The translations under genes were made by a program, and so were the position numbers. This document shows, one piece after another, positions 37,431-46,501 of a stretch of 64,000 nucleotides of DNA. Positions within the stretch are counted from its first letter, which is position 1. The number at the start of each line of letters is the position of its first letter. Source of the stretch: Flavobacterium psychrotolerans (lineage in GTDB: Bacteria > Bacteroidota > Bacteroidia > Flavobacteriales > Flavobacteriaceae); contig NZ_QCZI01000005.1 of assembly GCF_003097635.1 (NCBI RefSeq), positions 124,001-188,000 of the forward strand, in the 5' to 3' direction. The notes under the pieces are model-generated. The model was not told the DNA's origin. It saw only the letters and a list, made by a program, of their open reading frames with translations, and ran no database searches.

Positions 37431-40211
37431 ATGAAAAAAATTTTTCTTTTCCTGTCTTTTACCTTTAGTTTCATTCTCTCGGCCCAGACAGTAACTACCG
37501 TTCCCGCTATTATAACAGATGATTACACGGGAATAATAACGATTACTTACGATCCAGCAGGTGGGGCAATGGCAACTGCAACCAATTGTTATGCTCATAT
37601 TGGTGTTACCATTGGAGGTGTAAAATGGCAATGTGCACCAGCTTGGCGCAGTGGTTTGGCAAAGCATAAATTAGTTAAAAATGGAACCAAATGGGTATTA
37701 ACCATTGATAACATGTATAATTATTTTACAAGTTGCCCCGGACTTTATCAAGAATTATCAATGGTTTTCAATGATGGAGTTGGCGGAACCAAAGAAGGTA
37801 AAACAGCAGCTGCTGGCGATTTTTTTGTTAGTATTGCTCCAGCGGGAGAACTCAGTGTTAAGTTTTCTCCAACTTCCTCTTCGGGAGCTATTAGCTCGGG
37901 CAGTACTGTTAATTTTTCAGCTGATGCAACCAGCGCCTCTGATCTAACTATTAAAAAAAATGGAGTTGTTGTTAAAACTGCCACTAACGTTACTACTATA
38001 AGTTACAGTGAAGTTTTAAACAATGTAGGGGATTATGTATATACTGTTGAGGCCGTTTCAGGAGTTAAAACCTCAAGCGACAGTAGAAGTGTGGCCATTA
38101 TTTCAACTTCGGAATCACAACCACGACCTTCGGGATTAGTTGGTGGTATAACCTATAATACATCGGATAACACTAAGGCTCATTTGTGTTTGTATGCCAA
38201 AGACAGAAATAATGTTTTGCCCGATAATGTCTTTGTAGTGGGTGATTTTAACAATTGGGCTATTTCAAATGCATATCAATTGAAAAGAGACGCGGATTCT
38301 GGCTATTGGTGGATTGAAATTACAGGTTTACAACCAGGTGTAGAATATGCCTTTCAATATGCAGTAAAAATAGGTACAAAAGTCGTTAAAATAAGCGACC
38401 CTTATTCAGAGAAAGTATTACATACAGATGATCAATGGGAGCCAAAACAACAGTATCCAAATTTGAAAGCGTATCCCGTACAAGGTGATGGTTATGTATC
38501 TGTATTGCAAACCAATAAAACCAAATACAATTGGAGCGCTGAAACACTAAATTTCATAAAGCCGAACAAAGATAACTTAGTTATCTATGAATTATGGGTA
38601 CATGATTTCACATCAATTCGCAGTTTCAACGCAATAACTGATAGGCTGAGTTATCTTCAAAATTTAGGAGTGAATGCAATACAAATAATGCCAATTACTG
38701 AATTTGAAGGAAATATCAGCTGGGGATATAACCCAACACACTATTTTGCGGTTGATAAGTCATATGGAACAGAAAACGACTTAAAAAAATTGATTGACGA
38801 ATGTCACAAACGAGGTATTGCCGTTATTCTTGACATGGTTTTTAATCATGCAACTGGAGCTGCACCACAGGCTAAAATGTATTGGGGTACTAATTCGATT
38901 GCAACTAACAATCCATGGTTTAATCAAATTGCGCCTCATGGTTCAAGCGTAAATCAGGATTATGATCATAATTTTCCACAAACACGCGAAATGTTTAAAC
39001 GCACACTTAAATATTGGATTGATGAATACAAAGTAGATGGATACCGTATGGATTTATCACACGGATTTTGTGGTTCAGATTGTGGTAACCGTAGCGAAAT
39101 TATGTTTGATTACTATAACAATGGGGTGAAAGCAGGAAACCAAAATGCTTATTTTATTTTAGAACATTGGGAAGAAACTCCTGGAGAGCGTCAGAATTAT
39201 GTGAATAATGGAATGATGTGCCACACTAATAATACGAACAGCTATCAACAAACAGCTATGGGCTGGTTAAAAGATGGGGATGATTTAAACGGTTCAAACC
39301 AAGATGGTTTTTTATCGTATTGTGAGAGCCATGATGAGGAAAGAATCATGTATAAAGCTAAAGCTTTTGGTAATGGAACTACTGTACAATCAGTTAGTGG
39401 ACACAGTTACCGAGCCCCTCTTAACACCGCTTTCAATGTATTACTAAATGGAGCTCACATGATGTGGATGTTCCAAGAATTAGCTTATGATTATAGTATT
39501 TTTAGCAATTCTACCGGAGCAGTAGGAAATAGAGTAGACCCAAAACCTGTTCCAGAAAGTTTAAATTGGTACACCACTTCAACTCGTATGGACTCATACC
39601 AAAAAATCGGACAATTAATTCAGTTGCGAACTCGTATTTTACCAAATGTGTTTTCAGGTAATCCTTCGAGTACTGACTTGGGTAGCGGGAAAGCCGCACG
39701 AAGCATCATCTGGGGATCAGGAAATGATCGTGTTTTTGTTGTAGGTAATTTTAACGCTCCTACTGATGGTCTAACCTATACAGGAACAGTAGCTATTAAT
39801 TTGCCATCAGGAAATAATTGGTTTGATTATTTAGCTGACGGAAACAGTACTATTACCGAAGGAACAAGTATTACATTACAGCCTGGCGAATTAAAAATTT
39901 ATACTGCTAGTCGTTATACTTTACCTAATGTGCCTAATTCCTACACGGACTTTACTTTAGGAACAAATGAATTGAGTACAGAAGATACTGTTTTGTGTAA
40001 AGTATATCCAACTTTAGCCGATGAATTTATAACTGTTGATACTAAAGAAGCAATTAGAAACATACAAATTATCGGTATGAATGGAAGTACTTTTTCACCA
40101 ACATTAAATCACAATAAAATAGATTTAACTAAGGTATCTTCGGGACTTTACTTGTTGCATGTTACTTTTAATAACAACAAAACCAAGACCGTTAAATTCT
40201 TTAAAAACTAA
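37431..40211 (+). CDS. Secreted GH13 alpha-amylase-family enzyme with T9SS sorting domain
   Basis: This 926-residue enzyme has a signal peptide (1-18), a starch-binding-like N-domain (about 20-137), an Ig-like module (about 140-225), a CBM48-like domain (about 245-330; NVFVVGDFNNW) and a GH13 (beta/alpha)8 catalytic domain (about 375-800). Catalytic regions are DMVFNH (468-473), GYRMD (nucleophile Asp541), ILEHW (acid/base Glu578) and SHDEE (His634-Asp635). A C-terminal T9SS type A sorting domain begins near 845 and ends LLHVTFNNNKTKTVKFF. The CBM48 module suggests activity on branched alpha-glucans such as glycogen or pullulan-type substrates. It is transcribed alone, with terminator at 40251-40280. 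Confidence 0.93.
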   Translation: MKKIFLFLSFTFSFILSAQTVTTVPAIITDDYTGIITITYDPAGGAMATATNCYAHIGVTIGGVKWQCAPAWRSGLAKHKLVKNGTKWVLTIDNMYNYFTSCPGLYQELSMVFNDGVGGTKEGKTAAAGDFFVSIAPAGELSVKFSPTSSSGAISSGSTVNFSADATSASDLTIKKNGVVVKTATNVTTISYSEVLNNVGDYVYTVEAVSGVKTSSDSRSVAIISTSESQPRPSGLVGGITYNTSDNTKAHLCLYAKDRNNVLPDNVFVVGDFNNWAISNAYQLKRDADSGYWWIEITGLQPGVEYAFQYAVKIGTKVVKISDPYSEKVLHTDDQWEPKQQYPNLKAYPVQGDGYVSVLQTNKTKYNWSAETLNFIKPNKDNLVIYELWVHDFTSIRSFNAITDRLSYLQNLGVNAIQIMPITEFEGNISWGYNPTHYFAVDKSYGTENDLKKLIDECHKRGIAVILDMVFNHATGAAPQAKMYWGTNSIATNNPWFNQIAPHGSSVNQDYDHNFPQTREMFKRTLKYWIDEYKVDGYRMDLSHGFCGSDCGNRSEIMFDYYNNGVKAGNQNAYFILEHWEETPGERQNYVNNGMMCHTNNTNSYQQTAMGWLKDGDDLNGSNQDGFLSYCESHDEERIMYKAKAFGNGTTVQSVSGHSYRAPLNTAFNVLLNGAHMMWMFQELAYDYSIFSNSTGAVGNRVDPKPVPESLNWYTTSTRMDSYQKIGQLIQLRTRILPNVFSGNPSSTDLGSGKAARSIIWGSGNDRVFVVGNFNAPTDGLTYTGTVAINLPSGNNWFDYLADGNSTITEGTSITLQPGELKIYTASRYTLPNVPNSYTDFTLGTNELSTEDTVLCKVYPTLADEFITVDTKEAIRNIQIIGMNGSTFSPTLNHNKIDLTKVSSGLYLLHVTFNNNKTKTVKFFKN

Positions 40212-40250
40212 GATATAAATTTCTGATTTATTTAGAACTTGTTTATAAAA

Positions 40251-40284
40251 AAAGAGGTAGGATTAAAATTCTACCTCTTTTTTA
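40251..40284 (+). terminator. Terminator after the GH13 gene
   Basis: AAAGAGGTAG (40251-40260) and CTACCTCTTT (40271-40280) make a 10-bp stem with a 10-base loop, followed by T-run. The rest of the 40212-40537 gap holds nothing that I can assign. Confidence 0.85.
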
Positions 40285-40537
40285 TTAGATTATTTTTCGA
40301 TACTGAAATAGAGATATCCAAAACAAAATCTTTACGAACGAACAACATCAATTAGGAAAGACTTACACAAGAGGACTACAGTACGACTTTTAAAAACTTA
40401 AATTTTTGTTTTAGGTTAGCTTGAGTCAAACTTCTTTATAGATTCAACATCCATTAAAAAATAGCTATTATTTTTTTACGACATTATTAATTAATTATAT
40501 ACAGAATATTGAAACATTTCTTTAAATTTACTACACT

Positions 40538-41668
40538 ATGAGAAATGACAAAGTAATTATTATTGGTGGGGGTGTGGCGGGTTTGACAGCCGCAATACAT
40601 TTATCAAAAATAGGAATTCCAGTTACAATCATAGAAAAAAATTGTTTCCCAAAACACAAAGTTTGTGGTGAATATATTTCTAACGAAGTGTTGCCCTATC
40701 TCAATTGGCTAAACATTAATATAACTTCTTTGCAACCTACAAAAATTACCCGACTTCAATTCTCAACGGCCAAGGGAAAAATAATCGAAACCATTTTACC
40801 TCTGGGTGGTTTTGGGCTTAGTCGTTTTGCATTAGATGATTTTTTGTGTAAAAAAGCCATTACCAACGGCTGTGAAATCATTCAGGAAACAGTTGAAAAT
40901 ATCGTTTTTGAAAATGATGAGTTTACCGTTAGAACCTCCTCGAATACCATATTAAAATCTAAAATTGTTGTTGGAGCTTTCGGAAAACGTTCCAATATTG
41001 ACCTAAAATTGAATCGGAAATTCATCCTGAAAAAATCACATTGGCTTGCCGTTAAAGCCCATTATTTGGGGGATTTCCCCAATGACATGGTGGGATTACA
41101 TAATTTTACTGGTGGCTATTGCGGTATTTCAAAAGTGGAGAATGATATTATAAATATATGCTATTTAGCCGATTATAAAACATTCCAGATATATAAAACC
41201 ATTGATGATTATCAAGATAAGGTTGTATTCCAAAATCCCTTTTTGAAATCCATATTTGAAAATTGCACCTTGTTTTTTGAAAAGCCATTGACAATCAGCC
41301 AAATTTCATTCGAAAAAAAACAAGCGGTAGAAAATCATATCTTGATGATTGGCGATACTGCTGGATTAATTCATCCTTTATGCGGAAATGGCATGGCTAT
41401 GGCAATTCATAGTGCGAAAATCGTATCAGAATTAGTGCAAAAGTATTACAATAAAGAAATAAAATCCAGAAAGGAATTAGAATATCAATACACTTACGAA
41501 TGGGATTTCAATTTCCGAAAAAGACTAAAAACAGGAAACTTTTTATCCACTATTCTACAAAAGTCCAAACTTTCCGAAATATTTATGAGCATATTGATAC
41601 TATTCCCCCTTTTAATGCGATTTATCATTAAGCAAACACACGGAAAACCAATAATTCTTAAAACATAA
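40538..41668 (+). CDS. FAD-dependent oxidoreductase of the type III PKS cluster
   Basis: This 376-residue flavoprotein belongs to the geranylgeranyl-reductase/PHBH-like family. The N-terminal GxGxxG dinucleotide loop is VIIIGGGVAGLTAAIHLSKIG. The FAD-contacting second region is MIGDTAGLIHPLCGNGMAMAIHSA. The early KHKVCGEYISNEVLPYL segment is typical of this subgroup. It is the first gene of the cluster. Its stop abuts the methyltransferase ATG with no gap. It may hydroxylate or oxidise the polyketide aromatic ring, as a flavoprotein does in the Streptomyces srs phenolic lipid pathway, or reduce a double bond. Either is inference from context. Confidence 0.85.
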   Translation: MRNDKVIIIGGGVAGLTAAIHLSKIGIPVTIIEKNCFPKHKVCGEYISNEVLPYLNWLNINITSLQPTKITRLQFSTAKGKIIETILPLGGFGLSRFALDDFLCKKAITNGCEIIQETVENIVFENDEFTVRTSSNTILKSKIVVGAFGKRSNIDLKLNRKFILKKSHWLAVKAHYLGDFPNDMVGLHNFTGGYCGISKVENDIINICYLADYKTFQIYKTIDDYQDKVVFQNPFLKSIFENCTLFFEKPLTISQISFEKKQAVENHILMIGDTAGLIHPLCGNGMAMAIHSAKIVSELVQKYYNKEIKSRKELEYQYTYEWDFNFRKRLKTGNFLSTILQKSKLSEIFMSILILFPLLMRFIIKQTHGKPIILKT

Positions 41669-42382
41669 ATGTTCATTAACACAAAATATAGAACGAGCAA
41701 TCCTGAAATTATGGATGATTTTGCACTTGAGGGGGAAAACCTTCGCGATGCATTGGATAAAATTGCCAAAATCAATCAGCTTTTGGGTGGAAACCAACTA
41801 ACTTTACGCGGCGTTCAAGAATTAATTAAAAATAAACCCTCATTAAAAACGTTTACGATTGTTGATATCGGTTGTGGTAATGGGGATATGTTGCGGTCAT
41901 TAGCAGAATATAGCAAAAAAAACAATTTAATTTTTGAATTAATTGGAATTGACGCTAATAATTTCACCATAAATTATGCCCGTAAACTTTCATTTCAATA
42001 TCCAAATATTAGTTATAGATGTGAAAATATTTTTAATGAATCCTTTGCTAAATTAAAATATGATATTGCATTATGCACGTTGACTTTACATCACTTTAAA
42101 GACGATGAAATCGTAACTATAATGACCATTTTTAAAAAAAATTCTAACATAGGAATTGTCATTAATGATTTGCATAGAAATGCAATTGCGTATAGATTGT
42201 TTCAGGCATTGTGTTTTGTCTTTCAATTAAATTTGATGTCTCGCAAAGATGGATTAACTTCCATTTTAAGAGGTTTCAAAAAAAGGGAGTTGATGCTGTT
42301 TTCAAAAAAATTGAATTTAGTAAAACATAAGATCCAATGGAAATGGGCATTTCGCTACCAATGGATAATTTCAAATATATGA
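41669..42382 (+). CDS. Class I SAM-dependent methyltransferase
   Basis: This 237-residue methyltransferase has motif I VDIGCGNGDMLRSLAEYS, an acidic residue at the end of the next strand (LIGIDANNF) and ALCTLTLHHFKDDE as motif IV/post IV. The start directly follows the oxidoreductase stop. Its TGA stop overlaps the downstream PKS start (ATGA). It probably methylates the polyketide product on oxygen or carbon. There is no indication of a protein substrate. Confidence 0.88.
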   Translation: MFINTKYRTSNPEIMDDFALEGENLRDALDKIAKINQLLGGNQLTLRGVQELIKNKPSLKTFTIVDIGCGNGDMLRSLAEYSKKNNLIFELIGIDANNFTINYARKLSFQYPNISYRCENIFNESFAKLKYDIALCTLTLHHFKDDEIVTIMTIFKKNSNIGIVINDLHRNAIAYRLFQALCFVFQLNLMSRKDGLTSILRGFKKRELMLFSKKLNLVKHKIQWKWAFRYQWIISNI

Positions 42383-43431
42383 GTGTAAAAATAAAGACAG
42401 TAGCCAAACAGCTACCCAAATATTCGAAAATAACAGCGGAAATTATTCCGTTTTTGGATGCTTGGCTGTTGGGTCAAGAAGAGCGGTTCATCCGAAAAGT
42501 TAAGAAAATCTTTGAGGGGGCAATTGTCGATAAACGGTATTCCATTATGGATCCGATTGAAGTTTTTACCAAAACTTCATTTGAAGAAAGAAACGATATT
42601 TACATTCGAGAAGTGATTGATTTGGGCGAAAAAGTACTTAAAAAAGCGTTAACGAAAGCCAATTGGACCCCAAAAGATTTAGATTATATAATTACCGTAA
42701 GTTGCACCGGAATTATGATTCCGTCACTAGATGCGTATTTGATAAATAAATTGAAGTTGAGGAAGGATATCGTTAGACTGCCAGTAACTGAAATGGGGTG
42801 TGCGGCTGGGATTTCTGGAATTATTTATGCCAAAAATTTCCTTTTAGCCAATCCCGGGAAACGTGCTGCGGTTATTGCCGTAGAAAGCCCCACGGCTACG
42901 TTTCAATTGGATGATTTTTCGATGGCGAATATCGTAAGTGCTGCTATATTTGGTGATGGAGCTGCATGTGTTTTACTTTCTTCGCATGAAGAGGATGAAG
43001 GTCCAGAAATTTTAGATGAAGGGATGTATCATTTTTACGATGCAATTCAAATGATGGGTTTTAAACTCACAAACTCAGGATTGCAAATGATTTTGGATGT
43101 TGAAGTACCTGATATAATTACGTCCCATTTTCCGAAAATTATACACCCTTTTTTAGAAAAAAACAATCTAAAAATTGAAGCTATAGACCATTTAATTTTT
43201 CATCCTGGAGGGAAAAAAATTGTGCAAACAGTTGAAGATCTATTTTTTGATTTAGGAAAAAATATTGATGATACAAGGGAAGTATTGCGTTTATATGGAA
43301 ACATGTCAAGCGTAACAGTCTTGTATGTTTTAGAGAGAATTATGGACAACCAGCCCCGAAAAGGGGAAATAGGATTGATGTTAAGTTTTGGTCCTGGATT
43401 TTCGGCACAAAGAGTTCTATTACAGTTTTAA
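42379..43431 (+). CDS. Type III polyketide synthase (chalcone/stilbene synthase-like)
   Basis: This homodimeric ketosynthase extends a starter with malonyl-CoA and cyclises it to a resorcinol, phloroglucinol or pyrone. The triad is complete: Cys141 in EMGCAAGISG, His275 in IFHPGGKKIV and Asn308 in YGNMSSVTV. The C-terminal GPGFSAQRVLLQF is a close match to the 'GPGF' loop of this family. The ATG at 42379 overlaps the methyltransferase stop; an upstream in-frame ATG (42337) is less likely. The lack of plant-type features and the adjacent ACP genes suggest fatty starters, as with alkylresorcinol or alkylpyrone synthases. Confidence 0.93.
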   Translation: MSVKIKTVAKQLPKYSKITAEIIPFLDAWLLGQEERFIRKVKKIFEGAIVDKRYSIMDPIEVFTKTSFEERNDIYIREVIDLGEKVLKKALTKANWTPKDLDYIITVSCTGIMIPSLDAYLINKLKLRKDIVRLPVTEMGCAAGISGIIYAKNFLLANPGKRAAVIAVESPTATFQLDDFSMANIVSAAIFGDGAACVLLSSHEEDEGPEILDEGMYHFYDAIQMMGFKLTNSGLQMILDVEVPDIITSHFPKIIHPFLEKNNLKIEAIDHLIFHPGGKKIVQTVEDLFFDLGKNIDDTREVLRLYGNMSSVTVLYVLERIMDNQPRKGEIGLMLSFGPGFSAQRVLLQF

Positions 43432-43433
43432 AA

Positions 43434-43862
43434 ATGACACACCAAGAAATCATATCAAAATTACCTTATTCAAAACCATTTCTATTTGTGGATGAAATTC
43501 TCAATATAGATGTAAATGGGGTGGAAGGGAGGTTTACATTTGACAAAAAATTGGATTTTTACAACGGACATTTTACAACAATGCCTATTACACCCGGGGT
43601 GATTTTAACCGAAGTTATGGCGCAAATTGGACTTGTTTGTTTGGGGATATTTTTAATGAATGATACTTTTACTATAAGTACTTCAATGGCCTTAACATCA
43701 ATAGAAATAGAATTTTTAAAACCGGTTTTTCCAAATGAAAAAGTGACTGTGATTTCAAAAAAAATCTATTTCCGATTTGGAAAATTGAAATGCAATGTCA
43801 CTATGACAAATGAAAAAGGAGAAGAAGTTTGCAACGGAATAATTTCGGGAATGATATGTTAG
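43434..43862 (+). CDS. FabZ/FabA-like 3-hydroxyacyl-ACP dehydratase
   Basis: This single hotdog domain of 142 residues carries the dehydratase residues His46 in FYNGHFTTMPITPGV and Glu60 in LTEVMAQIG. Compared with housekeeping FabZ it is diverged (PITPGV instead of PVMPGV). The gene starts 2 bases after the PKS stop. It would dehydrate the beta-hydroxyacyl chain made by the cluster ketosynthase on the cluster ACP. A ketoreductase is not encoded here and would have to be supplied by general fatty acid synthesis. Confidence 0.86.
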   Translation: MTHQEIISKLPYSKPFLFVDEILNIDVNGVEGRFTFDKKLDFYNGHFTTMPITPGVILTEVMAQIGLVCLGIFLMNDTFTISTSMALTSIEIEFLKPVFPNEKVTVISKKIYFRFGKLKCNVTMTNEKGEEVCNGIISGMIC

Positions 43863-43896
43863 TACAGTTATAATAATAGGATTAATTTTAGTCACT

Positions 43897-45168
43897 ATGA
43901 ATAAAAGAGTTGTAATTACCGGTCTTGGCGTTGTCTCTCCGAATGGAGTAGGGCTTGATGCATTTACAAATGCAATCCAAAATGGCATTTCGGGGATTAA
44001 GCACGATGCCGAATTAGAACGATTACAATTTTCCTGTCAAATTGCCGGAAAACCTGAAATTTCAACGGAGTTATCCTTACATTATTTTTCCGAACTTGAA
44101 TTACGAAACTTTAACTCATCAGGTATTTTGTATGGTGTAATTGCCGGAATGGATGCATGGAAAGATGCTGGATTAACAATAGAAATAAGCGAAGAACCAG
44201 ATTGGAATAGCGGAACAATTTTCGGTACAGGAACATCTGGAATTGATAAATTTCGCGAAAGCATTTATAAAATTGATGCCTTTCAAACTCGAAGATTAGG
44301 GAGTACCGCCGTTGCCCAAACTATGAATAGTGGGGTTAGTGCATACTTGGGTGGGAAATTAGGATTGGGAAACCAAGTAACGACCAATTCATCTGCCTGT
44401 ACAACCGGAACTGAAAGTATTTTGATGGCTTATGAAAGAATAAAAAACGGACAAGCCACACGGATTTTGGCAGGAAGTACCAGCGATTCAGGCCCATATA
44501 TTTGGGGTGGATTTGACGCTATGAGAGTCTGTACATTTAAACACAATAACGCTCCAGAACAAGGATCAAGACCAATGTCTGCAAGTGCTTCGGGATTTGT
44601 TCCAGGAAGTGGGGCAGGAGCATTATTATTAGAAAATTTAGAAACGGCATTAGCTCGTGGTGCCAAAATATATGCCGAAGTCTTAGGTGGAAATTTGAAT
44701 TCTGGAGGTCAAAGGGGGGTGGGGACTATGACGGCTCCAAATCCCATAGCTGTTCAAAGATGTATCAAAAGTGCCATAAAAAATGCTGGGATATCATCAG
44801 ATAAAATTGATTATATTAGTGGCCACTTGACGGCAACCTCTAAGGATGGTTTGGAAATTCAAAATTGGAGTGAAGCTTTAGGCAGAAAAGGAGTTAATTT
44901 TCCTTATATAAATTCCTTAAAATCAATGGTTGGACATTGTTTAACAGCTGCCGGTAGCATTGAAAGTGTAGCCTCAGTTTTACAATTGCATAACGGATTT
45001 ATCTCACCAAATATTAATTGTGAAGATATACATTCCGAAATAACGAATCAAATTGATGAATCCCGAATTCCGCGGCAAAGAATTGAAAAAGAATTAAATA
45101 TTATTGCCAAAGCCAGTTTTGGTTTTGGGGACGTTAATGGATGTGTCATTTTTAAAAAATACAAATAA
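43897..45168 (+). CDS. Beta-ketoacyl-ACP synthase (KAS II/FabF-like)
   Basis: This 423-residue ketosynthase has the Cys-His-His set: Cys168 in NSSACTTGTE, His310 in SGHLTATSKDG and His347 in LKSMVGHCLTAAG. The usual HGTGT box is altered to HLTAT, as in specialised Bacteroidota ketosynthases related to aryl-polyene systems. It is 34 bases downstream of the dehydratase and 5 bases before the ACP, so it presumably elongates a chain on that ACP. Confidence 0.9.
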   Translation: MNKRVVITGLGVVSPNGVGLDAFTNAIQNGISGIKHDAELERLQFSCQIAGKPEISTELSLHYFSELELRNFNSSGILYGVIAGMDAWKDAGLTIEISEEPDWNSGTIFGTGTSGIDKFRESIYKIDAFQTRRLGSTAVAQTMNSGVSAYLGGKLGLGNQVTTNSSACTTGTESILMAYERIKNGQATRILAGSTSDSGPYIWGGFDAMRVCTFKHNNAPEQGSRPMSASASGFVPGSGAGALLLENLETALARGAKIYAEVLGGNLNSGGQRGVGTMTAPNPIAVQRCIKSAIKNAGISSDKIDYISGHLTATSKDGLEIQNWSEALGRKGVNFPYINSLKSMVGHCLTAAGSIESVASVLQLHNGFISPNINCEDIHSEITNQIDESRIPRQRIEKELNIIAKASFGFGDVNGCVIFKKYK

Positions 45169-45173
45169 AAAAT

Positions 45174-45431
45174 ATGAAAAAAGAAGTATCAATTGAAACA
45201 CTAAGAAATATCATAAAACCATATGTAAAAAACCAAGAAGCATTTGATAATCTTACTGAAAACACCGATTTCATCAATGACTTAGGGATTAATTCGGCCA
45301 ATTTGGTTGATGTTATTTTAGATATTGAAGAAAAGTTTGATTTTGTTATTGACAACCAATCTATGGAACGAATGTTGGATATAAAATCGGCTATGGAAAT
45401 CATCGAAATCAAACTAGCCGAAAAAGAATGA
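45174..45431 (+). CDS. Acyl carrier protein
   Basis: This 85-residue ACP has four helices and the phosphopantetheine attachment Ser41 in NDLGINSANLVDVI (usual DSL replaced by NSA). It differs from housekeeping AcpP and is specific to this operon. Its stop codon overlaps the ATG of the phosphopantetheinyl transferase (ATGA), so it is co-expressed with its own activating enzyme. Confidence 0.9.
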   Translation: MKKEVSIETLRNIIKPYVKNQEAFDNLTENTDFINDLGINSANLVDVILDIEEKFDFVIDNQSMERMLDIKSAMEIIEIKLAEKE

Positions 45432-45907
45432 TTGGAAATGACATTGTAGATTTGGCATTGTCCAGAAAAGAAAGCAACTGGAAACGGAAAGGTTTTTTTG
45501 AAAAAATATTCTCTGAAAAAGAGCAAGTATTGATTTTAAATTCAGAAAATCCAGAAATTATGGTTTGGAATTTATGGACTAGAAAAGAAGCTGCCTATAA
45601 AATTTACAATCGACAAACAGGAATCAGAGGCTTTTTTCCTTTGCAGCTAGAATGTCAGGATATTACAAATGAAATTGGGAAAGTGATTTGCAAAGGGAAC
45701 TGTTATTTTACTAAAACAAAAATTACTTCAAAATACATTCAAACGATAGCTCTTGTTTGTGAGGAAGATTTTGAAAGGGTGGTGGTATTGGATAATAATA
45801 CTAAAATAAAAAAATATAATGGAATTCCATTTATTGCTCCAAATGGAAAACAAGTTTCTATAAGCCATCACGGTCTTTATAAACAAATTGTAACCCTAAA
45901 CAATTAA
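45428..45907 (+). CDS. 4'-phosphopantetheinyl transferase (AcpS-type)
   Basis: This 159-residue protein has the AcpS order of motifs: IGNDIVDLALSR near the start (magnesium/CoA site), WNLWTRKEAAYKIY (the W-xxKEAxxK box) and VSISHHG near the end. It converts apo-ACP to holo-ACP and most likely serves the ACP encoded just before. It is the last gene of the seven-gene cluster and meets the exonuclease-fold gene convergently, with a 4-base overlap of reading frames. Confidence 0.88.
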   Translation: MIGNDIVDLALSRKESNWKRKGFFEKIFSEKEQVLILNSENPEIMVWNLWTRKEAAYKIYNRQTGIRGFFPLQLECQDITNEIGKVICKGNCYFTKTKITSKYIQTIALVCEEDFERVVVLDNNTKIKKYNGIPFIAPNGKQVSISHHGLYKQIVTLNN

Positions 45908-46500
45908 TTCAAACCCAACCTTGATTTCAATTTTAAAAATAACAATGCGGTATTATAAGCATCTTCTGAAGAAGAGCTTTCCTCACTTTTGCGAATTTTA
46001 AAAATATCACACAAAGCATCAATAGAGAATTCTTTATCGGTGATATCCATTAGTTTTCTGTACATAATTTCAATGTCTAGAGCTTCATTTTTTAGTTTTC
46101 CACAATCCATTTTTTCCAATGCCACATTAATGAAATCAACAATTAAATTAATACGATGTCCCACCAAAACAGCATTCCCAATAAAATCAATAAAAGCCTG
46201 CATTGCTTCACGCTCGCCTAATTTTGGTTGTTTACTCTCAATAATAAATTCATTGGAAAGACCATTTTCATGTAAGTAAACATATTGTAAAAGAATAACT
46301 TCAAAACTATCCCCAACAATAATGCTGTTGTTGATTACCGAAATTGCTCCAATCGATAATATCACGTCTTTATCAGGATTTAATCCCGTGTTTTGAGTAC
46401 TTAAGATTACATACCTTGAGGATCTTTTTTCAAATTTGGAATGATAATTTTTCCAGAATTCGGGATGTTCTTTATTGATATTTTTTAGCCACTCTAACAT
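45904..46500 (-). CDS. Exonuclease-fold (DEDDh-like) protein with lost catalytic residues
   Basis: This 198-residue protein is alignable with the 3'-5' exonuclease partners of DUF294 proteins (DNA polymerase III epsilon fold). The first motif, normally DTETTGL, is STQNTGL here, so the Asp and Glu that bind metal are Ser and Gln. The second (HHAGFD-type) is GHRINLIVDF. The third (HxAxxDA) has Ser or Glu in place of the histidine (SSSSEDAYNTALL). It is therefore probably inactive as a nuclease and may act as a binding partner. It starts 1 base after the DUF294 gene ends. Confidence 0.78.
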   Translation of the reverse strand: MLEWLKNINKEHPEFWKNYHSKFEKRSSRYVILSTQNTGLNPDKDVILSIGAISVINNSIIVGDSFEVILLQYVYLHENGLSNEFIIESKQPKLGEREAMQAFIDFIGNAVLVGHRINLIVDFINVALEKMDCGKLKNEALDIEIMYRKLMDITDKEFSIDALCDIFKIRKSEESSSSEDAYNTALLFLKLKSRLGLN

Positions 46501-46501
46501 A

